The notes: a model not told the origin generated them from the letters alone. 32,155 nucleotides of DNA from Flavobacteriaceae bacterium (GCA_016649785.1 JAENXB010000003.1:1-32155), one strand, 5' to 3'; shown: positions 1 to 8,230, counted from the first letter of the stretch. Program-made: numbers and translations.

Positions 1-1023
1 GGTTCCATTATGCTGGTAGGTCCTTTATTGGGCCGCTTCGGGAGAGGTTATATCCCAAGACCCGGGGGCGATAAAATAGGCCGCCGCAGACTGGACACTC
101 ATTTTGAAGGTTTTATGAAATTGGGGGCTAAATTCCGTTATAATGATGAAGAGCGGTTTTATGGAGTTGAGGCTCCAAATGGGCTTACCGGCACCTATAT
201 GTTGCTGGAAGAAGCATCGGTAACCGGAACAGCTAATATCGTGATGGCCGCGGTTTGGGCAAAAGGAAAAACCACAATCTACAACGCAGCCTGCGAACCA
301 TATTTGCAACAACTTTGCAAAATGTTGAATTCCATGGGTGCAAAAATTGAAGGCATCGGTTCGAATTTATTACATATTGAAGGTGTTGAAAGCTTTACCG
401 GTTGTGAGCATACAATTTTACCGGATATGATAGAAATTGGCTCCTGGATTGGAATGGCAGCCATGACCCGGAGTGAAATTACCATAAAAAATGTCGGATG
501 GGACCACCTTGGCGTTATTCCGAATAACTTCCGAAAACTTGGAATTACCATTGAAAAAAGAAACGACGATATTTATATTCCTGCCCATACTGATGGATAT
601 GAAATTCAAAATTTTATTGATGGTTCTATAATGAACATAAGCGATGCTCCATGGCCAGGATTTACTCCCGATTTATTGAGTATTTTGCTGGTTGTCGCCA
701 CACAGGCAAGAGGAAGTGTACTTATTCATCAAAAAATGTTTGAAAGCAGATTGTTTTTTGTAGATAAGTTGATTGATATGGGGGCTAAAATAATATTGTG
801 CGATCCGCATCGTGCCACGGTAATTGGCCAGGATTTTAAATCTTTGTTAAGGGCTACCACCATGACTTCTCCCGATATTCGGGCAGGGGTTTCCCTTTTA
901 ATCGCCGCGATGTCTGCCCATGGTACATCAACCATTCATAATATTGAACAAATAGACCGGGGTTACGAAAATATAGATGAAAGGCTTTGTGCTATTGGTG
1001 CAAGAATAACACGTATTGAATAA
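1..1023 (+). CDS. murA: UDP-N-acetylglucosamine 1-carboxyvinyltransferase, 3' part
   Basis: Transfers enolpyruvate from PEP to UDP-GlcNAc, the first committed step of peptidoglycan synthesis, in the cytoplasm. The frame is open from base 1, so the gene begins outside the window; about 90 N-terminal residues of the usual 420-440 are missing. The visible part has the active-site loop GPLLGRFGRGYIPRPGGDKIG, the GxLTGTYMLLEEASVTGTAN segment and the C-terminal MTSPDIRAG motif of the EPSP-synthase-like fold. The catalytic-loop Cys (Cys115 in E. coli) is Asp here, codon GAT at 70-72. The same substitution is known from Mycobacterium and Chlamydia MurA, where the enzyme is active but resistant to fosfomycin. 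A strong terminator follows the stop codon. Identity is certain; the resistance is inferred from the family. Confidence 0.96.
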   Translation, partial: GSIMLVGPLLGRFGRGYIPRPGGDKIGRRRLDTHFEGFMKLGAKFRYNDEERFYGVEAPNGLTGTYMLLEEASVTGTANIVMAAVWAKGKTTIYNAACEPYLQQLCKMLNSMGAKIEGIGSNLLHIEGVESFTGCEHTILPDMIEIGSWIGMAAMTRSEITIKNVGWDHLGVIPNNFRKLGITIEKRNDDIYIPAHTDGYEIQNFIDGSIMNISDAPWPGFTPDLLSILLVVATQARGSVLIHQKMFESRLFFVDKLIDMGAKIILCDPHRATVIGQDFKSLLRATTMTSPDIRAGVSLLIAAMSAHGTSTIHNIEQIDRGYENIDERLCAIGARITRIE

Positions 1024-1035
1024 AACCTATTGAAT

Positions 1036-1077
1036 AAAAAAAGGTGGTTTAAAATTAATTTTAAACCACCTTTTTCT
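1036..1077. terminator. Bidirectional terminator between murA and the convergent gene
   Basis: Bases 1041-1056 and 1057-1072 form a perfect 32-base palindrome, a 16-bp stem, with A's before it and T's after it. It lies between two convergent genes and can stop transcription from both sides. Confidence 0.9.
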
Positions 1078-1092
1078 TTACCAGAAAAAAAC

Positions 1093-2547
1093 CTATTCTT
1101 TTTTTTCTAAAACAGGTTCCTTGTATCCAAATAAATTCTGATTTTTAATCATCTCGGAAGTAGATTCGGGTAACATCTTTTCCCATCCACTTTTTCCGTC
1201 ATTGATCATTTGTAAAATTTCCCTGGAGAAAATGTCTAAAAATTCAGGATTGTAATCTTTTATATCTAAAACTTTACCATTGTATTTAAAAAATTTGTAA
1301 AGTTCTTTCATACGGGGATGAACCTTTAAGTTTTCACTTGTAATAATTTCCCCGGTTTCATGATCTTTTAAAGGATATAAGTACACTTTTAAATCTTTAA
1401 AGAAGAGTTTGCCAAATGCTTCCAGGATACCTCCACTTAAGTGCCTATAGTATTTTTCGTCAAATATTTCAATCATGTTGTTTACACCCATCGCCAGTCC
1501 CATACGTTCCTTGGTATATCTGGAGAAATACTCTACCAATTTATAATATTCCTGGAAGTTGGAGATCATCACCGTTTGTCCCAAAGAACATAATAGCTTA
1601 GCCCTGTCCATAAAATCCAGCTCATTGATTTCTCCTTCAGCTCTTAAATTGGAAAGTGTAATTTCAAAGATTACTTGGGTATTTTCCTCAGACACCTTTT
1701 TCTCCTTGATGAAAAGTTCCAATGAGCCTTTGTAAATATCCATATTCACCTTTGTTACTGGTCTAAAACTTCCGCGTAAAGCGAGGATATTTTTTTTGTA
1801 AAGAATTTTGGCCGGTAAAACGTTATTGCCATCTGGTGCAAACATTACAGCATCGGTCATTCCGTTTTTTACCAATTGCAAACTCATCAAGCGGTTGTCC
1901 ACCTGTTCAAACCTGGGGCCCGAAAAGTTGATGGTATCAATTTCAATCTGGTCCTTATCAATATGATCGTATAAATACCTCAATAACTTTTTTGGGTTAT
2001 CGTATTTGTAGTATGCCCCATAAATCAGGTTTACACCTAGGGTTCCAAGTGTATTTTGTTGTAAACGGGCATCATTTTCATGAAAACGTATATGCAGGCT
2101 TATTTCGTTGTAATCTTCACCTGGCTCAACCTGATACCTTATGCCCACCCAACCGTGACCTTTGTACTGCTTGGCAAAATCTATTGTTGCGACAGTATTT
2201 GCGTAGCTAAAGAATAATTTATGTGGATGCTTGTCTCGTGTAATTCGCGCTTCGATCAAGTTGATTTCATGAGAGAGCATTTTTTTAAGCCTTCCTTCGG
2301 TAACGTAACGTTTATCGTCTTCTTCTCCATAAATGGCATCACTAAAATCTTTGTCGTAAGCACTCATAGCTTTCGCTATAGTACCTGAAGCACCACCAGC
2401 TCTGAAAAAATTCCTTACGGTTTCCTGTCCTGCTCCAATCTCGGAAAAGGTGCCATAAATATTTTCATTTAAATTGATGCGTAATGCTTTACTTTTAATT
2501 GAGGGAACATCTTCAAACTCCCTGTCCCCCATAATTGTAATTGGCAT
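1093..2547 (-). CDS. Conserved uncharacterised protein, 484 aa
   Basis: I recognise this as a conserved protein of Bacteroidota and some other bacteria, but know no demonstrated function. It has no signal peptide or membrane segment, so it is probably cytoplasmic. The most conserved-looking part is residues 37-74, with the core EIGAGQETVRNFFRAGGASG followed by TIAKAMSAYDKDFSDAIYG; the rest is mixed alpha/beta with many charged residues. The frame can be extended to a TTG at 2583, but that TTG lies inside a promoter-like TACCTTTG (2588 down to 2581). I therefore chose the ATG at 2547 (MPITIMGDREFED), which gives a leader of about 25-30 bases. It is transcribed divergently from the hydrolase at 2645 and stands alone in its unit. 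Automatic names given to relatives should be distrusted. Confidence 0.85.
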   Translation of the reverse strand: MPITIMGDREFEDVPSIKSKALRINLNENIYGTFSEIGAGQETVRNFFRAGGASGTIAKAMSAYDKDFSDAIYGEEDDKRYVTEGRLKKMLSHEINLIEARITRDKHPHKLFFSYANTVATIDFAKQYKGHGWVGIRYQVEPGEDYNEISLHIRFHENDARLQQNTLGTLGVNLIYGAYYKYDNPKKLLRYLYDHIDKDQIEIDTINFSGPRFEQVDNRLMSLQLVKNGMTDAVMFAPDGNNVLPAKILYKKNILALRGSFRPVTKVNMDIYKGSLELFIKEKKVSEENTQVIFEITLSNLRAEGEINELDFMDRAKLLCSLGQTVMISNFQEYYKLVEYFSRYTKERMGLAMGVNNMIEIFDEKYYRHLSGGILEAFGKLFFKDLKVYLYPLKDHETGEIITSENLKVHPRMKELYKFFKYNGKVLDIKDYNPEFLDIFSREILQMINDGKSGWEKMLPESTSEMIKNQNLFGYKEPVLEKKE

Positions 2548-2580
2548 AGAATAATGTTTTGGTGATAATATTAAGTATGA

Positions 2581-2588
2581 CAAAGGTA
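2581..2588 (-). promoter_or_regulatory. Promoter -7 element for the 484-aa protein
   Basis: TACCTTTG on the minus strand matches the Bacteroidota -7 consensus TAnnTTTG. Expected transcription start is near 2575, 28 bases before the chosen ATG. No clear -33 TTTG was seen. Confidence 0.6.
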
Positions 2589-2621
2589 GTGAAACGGTAA
2601 GCTACAGAAAATAAATATACT

Positions 2622-2629
2622 TACTTTTG
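2622..2629 (+). promoter_or_regulatory. Promoter -7 element for the metallo-hydrolase
   Basis: TACTTTTG matches TAnnTTTG. Expected start of transcription is about 2634-2636, only about 10 bases before the TTG start codon at 2645. No -33 element at the usual spacing was found. Confidence 0.6.
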
Positions 2630-2644
2630 TAAAAAATAACTCTT

Positions 2645-3406
2645 TTGGTAATAACATTTTTGGGTACTGGTACTTCACAGGGCATTCCGGTAATAGGAAG
2701 CAATCATCCTGTATGTTTAAGCACTGATCCCAAGGATAAACGATTACGGGTTTCGGCCCTTGTGGAATATAAAGGTTATACTATTTTAATAGATTGCGGC
2801 CCCGATTTCAGGGCGCAAATGCTCACCAATCAAATCACACATATAGATGCCATTCTATATACCCATGAGCATAACGACCACACTGCGGGCTTGGACGATA
2901 TCCGGCCGTATTTTTTCAGGCAGGGGGATATTCCCATCTACGCTCATAAAAGGGTACTGGATTCTCTTAAGAAACGATTTGATTATATTTTTGAAAGTGA
3001 AAACAAATATCCCGGGGCTCCAAGTGTAGTCGTCAATGAAATTCAAAATACACCTTTTAAATTTAAGGAACTCGATATTATCCCCGTAAATGTTATGCAC
3101 AACCGGGTGCAAGTTTTTGGTTACAGGTTGGAGGATTTCGTTTATTTAACCGATGTAAAAACAATTGAAGAAGAAGAAATCGAAAAACTCATGGGTGTTA
3201 AAGTGCTGGCAATTAACGCTTTGAGAATAGAGAAGCATCATTCTCATTTTAATTTAGAGGATGCTCTGGAGTTTATAAACAATGTGAAACCGGAACGCGC
3301 CTATATTATCCATATCAGCCATGTAATGGGTTTCCATAAGGATGTCCAGGCACAATTGCCGGAAAATGTTTTTCTGGCCTATGATAACCTTAAAATCACA
3401 ATATAA
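2645..3406 (+). CDS. Metallo-beta-lactamase-fold hydrolase (PhnP-like)
   Basis: Predicted metal-dependent hydrolase of the metallo-beta-lactamase superfamily; the substrate is unknown but the nearest type is the PhnP-like phosphodiesterase group. The 253-residue protein opens with the strand FLGTGTSQGIPVIG, carries the metal motif HEHNDH (H74, H76, D78, H79), a second His near 143 (VMHNRVQVFGY), the Asp of VYLTDVK and a C-terminal His in IIHISHVMGFH. All main ligands therefore appear to be present. The start is TTG: an in-frame stop lies just upstream and no ATG precedes the conserved first strand. The stop codon overlaps the next ATG by one base (TAATG), so the two genes are translationally coupled. 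Confidence 0.9.
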   Translation: MVITFLGTGTSQGIPVIGSNHPVCLSTDPKDKRLRVSALVEYKGYTILIDCGPDFRAQMLTNQITHIDAILYTHEHNDHTAGLDDIRPYFFRQGDIPIYAHKRVLDSLKKRFDYIFESENKYPGAPSVVVNEIQNTPFKFKELDIIPVNVMHNRVQVFGYRLEDFVYLTDVKTIEEEEIEKLMGVKVLAINALRIEKHHSHFNLEDALEFINNVKPERAYIIHISHVMGFHKDVQAQLPENVFLAYDNLKITI

Positions 3407-3903
3407 TGCTCGGTAAAATTTATATGTACCTATTTTTCTTCATGTTGCTTTTCACGATCTTTATCTATGTAAACGATAAAAAGATCCTGGATGCAAAAGA
3501 GGAAAAAATTGAAAATTTACAGGAAAAACTATCAGAGGCTGAAATTAAAAATGAAGCCCTCACCAGCGAAAATTTAAGTTTGAATTATTTTTCTTTAGCT
3601 CAAAATGAAGAAGCTATTTCATATTTCGATAACTTGAGTATAAACGCTGTAGAACTTGCGAGTGCGGTAGAAGATGAAATAATAGGCAGAAATAAAGCAG
3701 GGGAGGATAATGACCTGGTTCCGTTTAAAGGAATGGAAGGCGTGATGCGGATCAATAAAGTAAAAGTCTTAAACCACAAATGGATCATCGCCGATTTTAC
3801 CGATGGCACCTACTGGGGTGAAGTTTTGATCTCCTATGAAATTGACAAAGAAAATAACCTGAACTTCACTACCGAAAAATCATTTTTATATCCAGTCGAG
3901 TAG
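3406..3903 (+). CDS. Membrane-anchored coiled-coil protein, unknown function
   Basis: A 165-residue protein with one N-terminal membrane segment (about residues 5-23), then a charged heptad-rich stretch (about 27-60) likely to form a coiled coil. It ends in a soluble domain of about 100 residues that holds motifs such as FDNLSINAVELASAVED and WIIADFTDGTYWGEVLISYE. The C-terminal part is expected on the far side of the inner membrane if the short, Lys-poor N-terminus stays inside. It overlaps the hydrolase stop by one base and so is cotranslated with it. I do not recognise a characterised relative; flavobacterial genomes commonly have it annotated as hypothetical. Its ending runs straight into a heptamer-repeat intergenic tract. 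Confidence 0.8.
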   Translation: MLGKIYMYLFFFMLLFTIFIYVNDKKILDAKEEKIENLQEKLSEAEIKNEALTSENLSLNYFSLAQNEEAISYFDNLSINAVELASAVEDEIIGRNKAGEDNDLVPFKGMEGVMRINKVKVLNHKWIIADFTDGTYWGEVLISYEIDKENNLNFTTEKSFLYPVE

Positions 3904-4016
3904 AGGGAAGTACGAAGTACGAGTGAAAAGGAAATAAGAGGAAAGAGGAAAGATCATTTCGCCACATCTCTATTTTCTCTTCTCTATATTCTCTTATCTA
4001 AGATCTAAATTCTCTG
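3904..4016. repeat. Heptamer-repeat intergenic tract (locus 1)
   Basis: The purine-rich first half holds two copies of gaagtac (from about 3907) and two of gaggaaa (about 3935-3950). After about 15 unlike bases comes a pyrimidine-rich half with 7-base units such as ttctctt, ctctata, ttctctt, atctaag, atctaaa and ttctctg (3970-4016). The two halves can pair imperfectly. The tract sits between convergent genes and covers the stop codon and last codons of the esterase. It has the same design as the tract at 24995-25262. Confidence 0.65.
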
Positions 4017-4664
4017 TATTAACCATTTCCTAAATTCCATAAAATTTTGCGGGGCAACTCCATGACCTACCGGAAATTCAGAATAAGTGTGATTTATCCC
4101 CAATTCCTTCAGCAATATTGGCGCTTTTCTTCCCCAGGTTACTGGGATTACCTGATCCTGGCTGCCGTGAGAAGCATAAATTGATAAGTTGGAAAAATCA
4201 TTTTTAGCATAATCCTTTTCTAAAAGTTCCTCATTAATGTATCCGCTTAAAGCAATCACATTTTTAATTTTTTCAGGATGATTTAATGCAACCGCATAAG
4301 CTAAAATAGTGCCCTGGCTGAACCCTAACAAGCTTATGTTTTCCGGATTTATAGGATAGTTTGCAATAACTTCATCTATAAAATCCGCGATTTTATCCCT
4401 GGATTCCCGGGCCTGAACATTATCGCTGAATTTTCCTGCAGTGGCGTCAAAATTAATTGCGTACCATGCATTACCGTATGGAGGCAGGGAATACGGAGCC
4501 CTAACCGAAATTATAAAGAGCTCTTCCGGTAATTCATTTGCAAATGAAAAAAGGTCGTTTTCATCGCTTCCGTACCCGTGCAACATAATGAGCGTAGGCG
4601 CTTTTTCCTTCTTAATTGAAGGTTCTTTGATAATATGATATAAAGAGAGTTGTTTTGGAGTCAT
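4005..4664 (-). CDS. Alpha/beta-hydrolase, carboxylesterase/phospholipase type
   Basis: Predicted cytoplasmic serine esterase of the phospholipase/carboxylesterase (YpfH/Est-II-like) family, acting on short acyl esters; the true substrate is unknown. The 219-residue length is typical. The oxyanion segment is MLHGYGSDENDLF (28-40), the nucleophile elbow is GFSQG with Ser116, the acid is Asp170 in HGSQDQVIP, and the His is H201 in GHGVAPQN. An in-frame extension reaches 4802 but would lie inside the preceding gene. I chose the ATG at 4664, which overlaps the TAA of that gene by one base (TAATG) and shows translational coupling. Its last codons fall in the heptamer-repeat tract, so its extreme C-terminus may have been drawn from repeat sequence. 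Confidence 0.92.
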   Translation of the reverse strand: MTPKQLSLYHIIKEPSIKKEKAPTLIMLHGYGSDENDLFSFANELPEELFIISVRAPYSLPPYGNAWYAINFDATAGKFSDNVQARESRDKIADFIDEVIANYPINPENISLLGFSQGTILAYAVALNHPEKIKNVIALSGYINEELLEKDYAKNDFSNLSIYASHGSQDQVIPVTWGRKAPILLKELGINHTYSEFPVGHGVAPQNFMEFRKWLIQRI

Positions 4665-4990
4665 TAGCTTATTGTACTGAACCATTTTTGAAATTTGTCT
4701 CCCAATAACGGGACTTCTTTTTGTTCTCCCTGGAGAGCGGTTATAAACCCATAACCCCACAGGACAATAATAAAAACATAGAATGCCCAGGAAATCATCC
4801 AACTGTCAAAAATACTTATCAGGGCTCCCAATAAATAGAACGTGATGTGAATTCCCAGTGCCTGCCTGATATGAAAACTGGCGAAGGTATTTTTGGTGTC
4901 ATTATTCATGAAATAGGCTATAATGGTCCCAATTATAGTAAGGTAAGCTACAATAGCGGTAGTTTTTCCTGTTTCAGCCGTTGTATTCAT
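4664..4990 (-). CDS. DUF4870/Tic20-like small membrane protein
   Basis: A 108-residue integral membrane protein with about three hydrophobic segments (roughly 12-28, 46-61 and 66-86). It carries the family signature FHIRQALG (39-46) between the first two. This pattern is characteristic of the DUF4870 group, distantly related to chloroplast Tic20, whose bacterial role is unknown. It is the first gene of a two-gene unit with the esterase and has a -7 element (TATTTTTG) about 30 bases before its ATG. Confidence 0.85.
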   Translation of the reverse strand: MNTTAETGKTTAIVAYLTIIGTIIAYFMNNDTKNTFASFHIRQALGIHITFYLLGALISIFDSWMISWAFYVFIIVLWGYGFITALQGEQKEVPLLGDKFQKWFSTIS

Positions 4991-5019
4991 AGTTTTGGTT
5001 AATTTTTTTTTCTGTTAGA

Positions 5020-5027
5020 CAAAAATA
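5020..5027 (-). promoter_or_regulatory. Promoter -7 element for the DUF4870 gene/esterase unit
   Basis: TATTTTTG on the minus strand matches TAnnTTTG. The predicted start near 5014 gives a leader of about 24 bases. A TTTG occurs further upstream but at 28 bases, longer than usual. Confidence 0.55.
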
Positions 5028-5041
5028 TCATTTTTTAAATC

Positions 5042-6298
5042 TTATTCAGAGATCACAAAGTTATTTCCGGAAATAATCCCGTACACTTTTCCCTTTAAAG
5101 TCGAATTTAAAAAAATACTGTTTTTGGAGGAGGAATGTATATTCTGCGAAGTGAAAACATACTTTCCTTCCGGGGTAAAGAGGCTTAAATTTGCCTTGTT
5201 TCCTTCTTTAATTTCCGGCTCCGGAATCCCAAAACGCACTCTTCCTTTTGTTAAAAACGCGATGGTTTCTTCCAGGGAGAAGACATTTAACAAGCTTCCA
5301 AATGCCGATTCCAAACCGATGGTCCCGTATAAAGCGTTTTCAAATTCCACTTTTTTATGTTCTATGTCAATAGGGTTGTGGTCTGATGTCACCATATCTA
5401 TAGTCCCATCTTTCAAGCCTTTAATCAGCGCTTTTGTATCTTTTTTGGTTCTAAGTGGAGGCAAAACCTTCACATTGGTGTCAAATTCCAATAACAGTTC
5501 ATCGGTAAATACAAGATTGTGAATGGCCACACTGCAGCTTACATCCAATCCTTTCTTTTTCGCATCCCTGATAAGTCTTACCGAATTTTCAGTAGAAATA
5601 GTGGGGATATGCAATTTTCCGCCAGTGTATTCCAAAATGGCGAGATCCCGGGTAATTTGTAGTTCTTCTGCCAGTGCAGGGATTCCCATCAAACCTAAAC
5701 GCGTGCTATTCGATTCCTCATTTACCAATCCTTTTCCAGCAATTAGATTATCCTGCGGAAAAGATTGAACCAAACCTCCAAAATTTTGTACATACAGAAG
5801 TGCCAATTTCAATAAATTTGGGTGCATCACTCCGCGTTTGTAATCGCCAAATGAAATTGCTCCACCCTGGTGCATATCGAAAATTTCTGCCAGGTCTTTT
5901 CCTTCAGATTTTCGGGTTAAAGCGCCTATTGGAAACAATTCCACAGGCTGGTTTTTTGCTTTTGATTGCACTGAAGTTATCGCTCCGTTATCATCTATCA
6001 CGGGATTGGTATTTGGATTCAGGGCAATTTGTGTAAATCCGCTGCTGGCTGCGGTCTTTAATCCGTTGGAAATGGTTTCCCGTTCTTCAAATCCCGGTTC
6101 CCCAAAACAAACACTGCTGTCAAACCAACCCGGGGAAACGTGTAGATCCTTAAGATTGATCTCTCTGTCTAAACCGGAAATTTTAAGGGAGGTTCCTATT
6201 TTATCGATTTTTCCTCCATTGATAAAAATATCCATCGTTTTTTTATGGTGGCCGGAATTTGGATCTATAATTTTAGCCGATTTGAGAAGTACTTTCAT
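5042..6298 (-). CDS. Dihydroorotase-like amidohydrolase lacking most metal ligands
   Basis: The 418-residue sequence follows class I dihydroorotases along its length, with landmarks SPGWFD (55-60), NPNTNP (94-99), PALAEELQITRDL, LHIPTIST and SDHNPID (305-311). The true enzyme cyclises carbamoyl-aspartate in pyrimidine synthesis. Here the zinc pair normally written DxHVHFREPG reads DSSVCFGEPG, so both His are replaced (S62, C64) and the substrate Arg is Gly66. The usual HVST His is Pro232, and the HCED segment is FPQD. D60, H260 and D306-H307 remain. It is therefore probably a non-catalytic relative, comparable in principle to PyrC-prime proteins that support aspartate transcarbamylase, or an enzyme with other chemistry. 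Its ATG overlaps the upstream stop (ATGA). Confidence 0.85.
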   Translation of the reverse strand: MKVLLKSAKIIDPNSGHHKKTMDIFINGGKIDKIGTSLKISGLDREINLKDLHVSPGWFDSSVCFGEPGFEERETISNGLKTAASSGFTQIALNPNTNPVIDDNGAITSVQSKAKNQPVELFPIGALTRKSEGKDLAEIFDMHQGGAISFGDYKRGVMHPNLLKLALLYVQNFGGLVQSFPQDNLIAGKGLVNEESNSTRLGLMGIPALAEELQITRDLAILEYTGGKLHIPTISTENSVRLIRDAKKKGLDVSCSVAIHNLVFTDELLLEFDTNVKVLPPLRTKKDTKALIKGLKDGTIDMVTSDHNPIDIEHKKVEFENALYGTIGLESAFGSLLNVFSLEETIAFLTKGRVRFGIPEPEIKEGNKANLSLFTPEGKYVFTSQNIHSSSKNSIFLNSTLKGKVYGIISGNNFVISE

Positions 6299-8211
6299 TT
6301 AAAATATTTTAAGAGTAGTGTTTCAATGATTAGAAAGAGCAATGCAAAAGTAACAAACCATTTCCAAAAAGTACCGACTTCTTTTTTAAAACCGGCAGAG
6401 TTAAAAAATTCAGGAAGCTCTTTAATAATCTCAATGTTTTCAGCATTTTTTATCTCCTTATAAACCAGTTTGCTTTCGTCTCTGTCAACATTAAAACTGA
6501 TCCCGGAAACCAATTGTTCTTTATTATTTATGCTGAAATTTCCCGGTTCATTGGGCAGTTCATCAATAATGATCTCAACCTTATTTGAAAATCGTTTTTG
6601 CTGCGGAATGAAATTGGAAGTTTCAGAACTGATCTGCAAAATTTGATCGCCCTGAATTTCTACAGGAACCTCGATCTTGTTAATTTTCCCCGGATAATAG
6701 TATAATTGTACAGGCCTGATCGCCGATGCTCCTATGTTGTAAAAAGTTGGGACCACCAATGGAGATTGGGTGAAATTAGTGTTTTTTTGATTTAGTGGAG
6801 CGGTAAAAAAATAATTTCCGTCAAGATCAAATAAAAACGCTTTCTCATCCTGAAAAGACAAAATAGGAATATTTCCTGATTTCAGAAGGAATGTGACCTG
6901 GACTTTGGGATATTCAAAATTGCGAATTTGTTCCTCAAAAACCCCCGTAAATAACGGATGTTTAAAAGAGATCCCGGTAACTAATTTTTCCTGTTCCTGC
7001 TTGTTCTCAAAACCGCTAACTCCTAATCTTCGCATAAATAACCGGTAATTTTGATCGGTATCTTCAGCAGATGGAATTACGATAAAAACCACATTTTCTT
7101 CATATTTTTTCTGAAGGGAGCTTAAAAGGGAACCGGATAATTCTGCAACTTCATTTAAAACCACAACCTGGGAGGCGGCAAGTTTATTGTAATCTATGGC
7201 ATTTACAGGCATTGCCCTGTATTCAAATTCCGGGGAGGTGAAGATTCGATTTAAAAACCCGTCTTCTGCATTATTAATGCTGCTTATCAGTATTGGATTT
7301 GCTTCATTAATTGTAAAAAATAAATTGTTGTCAAATTGAAGTCCGTTATCTTCAATTTTGATCAAACCATTCAAAATTGGTTTGTTCTCCAGGGGAAATT
7401 CGAGTTGCTGAAGTTTTTTTTCTGAAAAATCGATACTGGTTTTTCCTATCAAATTATCGCCGCTGTAAAGGGAAACCGGCGTGTTTTCAGGTTGATTTCC
7501 ACTATAACTGAGTTGTACATTTAAAATCCGGGTATCAATTGATTTACCTGTTATAAAAGCCGAATCCAGCTGAATATTTTCCAGACGCTCGGGACGCCGG
7601 GCAAGGGGATATAAGGTTATGTCTTCAGAATTAAATATTTTCGGAAATTTGAATTTCTCCTGAAAATCTGAGATCAGCAGCAGTTTTTTATGAGTGGTGG
7701 GATCGTTGGAAAAGATGTTTTTCGCCTTTAACAATACGGTTTCAAAATCGAGTTGAGAAACTGAATAGCCTATTTTCTGCAAGTCGCTTTTTCCTGCGCT
7801 TTTAAATTCATCTGTATTGGTGAATAAGGTAAAATCCCGGTCATCCGGAAGGTTTTCCAACAGTTCCTGAATACTGCGCTCCAGCAATCTGCCGCGTTGT
7901 CCTGTGGCCTGCATGCTGTAAGAATTATCCAGATAGATCACGGTTTCTATATTTTCCGCAGCAGGAGTTTCTGAAGGAAAATAAGGCTGGGCAAAAGCAA
8001 ATATTATGGAAGTTAAAATCAATAATCGGGTAGCCAGCACCAACCATTTTTTGAGGCGTGAACTTTTTCGGGTTTGCTGGGAAAGTTTTTTTAAAAATTT
8101 TACGTTGGTGAAATTCTCAGTTTGGAATTTGCGGAGCTGAAATAAATGGATAATTACGGGAATAATCAATAAGAAGAGGGCGTATAGTACTTCGGGCTGA
8201 TTAAACTGCAT
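6295..8211 (-). CDS. BatA-type membrane protein with von Willebrand A domain
   Basis: A 638-residue inner-membrane protein of the Bacteroidota BatA group. The N-terminal BatA domain has two membrane segments (about 7-24 and 57-76) around LRKFQTENFTNVKFLKKL. A von Willebrand factor A fold follows, with the metal-site motif DNSYS (D95, S97, S99). A long extracytoplasmic region comes next, and a last membrane segment lies at about 618-637. Relatives are loosely linked to oxygen tolerance and chaperone/MoxR systems, but no MoxR ATPase or other Bat gene is present here. The stop TGA overlaps the ATG of the dihydroorotase-like gene, so the two are cotranslated. It is preceded by a TATATTTG promoter. 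Confidence 0.9.
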   Translation of the reverse strand: MQFNQPEVLYALFLLIIPVIIHLFQLRKFQTENFTNVKFLKKLSQQTRKSSRLKKWLVLATRLLILTSIIFAFAQPYFPSETPAAENIETVIYLDNSYSMQATGQRGRLLERSIQELLENLPDDRDFTLFTNTDEFKSAGKSDLQKIGYSVSQLDFETVLLKAKNIFSNDPTTHKKLLLISDFQEKFKFPKIFNSEDITLYPLARRPERLENIQLDSAFITGKSIDTRILNVQLSYSGNQPENTPVSLYSGDNLIGKTSIDFSEKKLQQLEFPLENKPILNGLIKIEDNGLQFDNNLFFTINEANPILISSINNAEDGFLNRIFTSPEFEYRAMPVNAIDYNKLAASQVVVLNEVAELSGSLLSSLQKKYEENVVFIVIPSAEDTDQNYRLFMRRLGVSGFENKQEQEKLVTGISFKHPLFTGVFEEQIRNFEYPKVQVTFLLKSGNIPILSFQDEKAFLFDLDGNYFFTAPLNQKNTNFTQSPLVVPTFYNIGASAIRPVQLYYYPGKINKIEVPVEIQGDQILQISSETSNFIPQQKRFSNKVEIIIDELPNEPGNFSINNKEQLVSGISFNVDRDESKLVYKEIKNAENIEIIKELPEFFNSAGFKKEVGTFWKWFVTFALLFLIIETLLLKYFK

Positions 8212-8230
8212 GGTTTAATGGAATGTTTAT

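Noticed and set aside
4665..4802. 46-codon upstream extension of the esterase
   Set aside because: It runs inside the DUF4870 gene in another frame and adds residues foreign to the family. The TAATG junction gives a better start.
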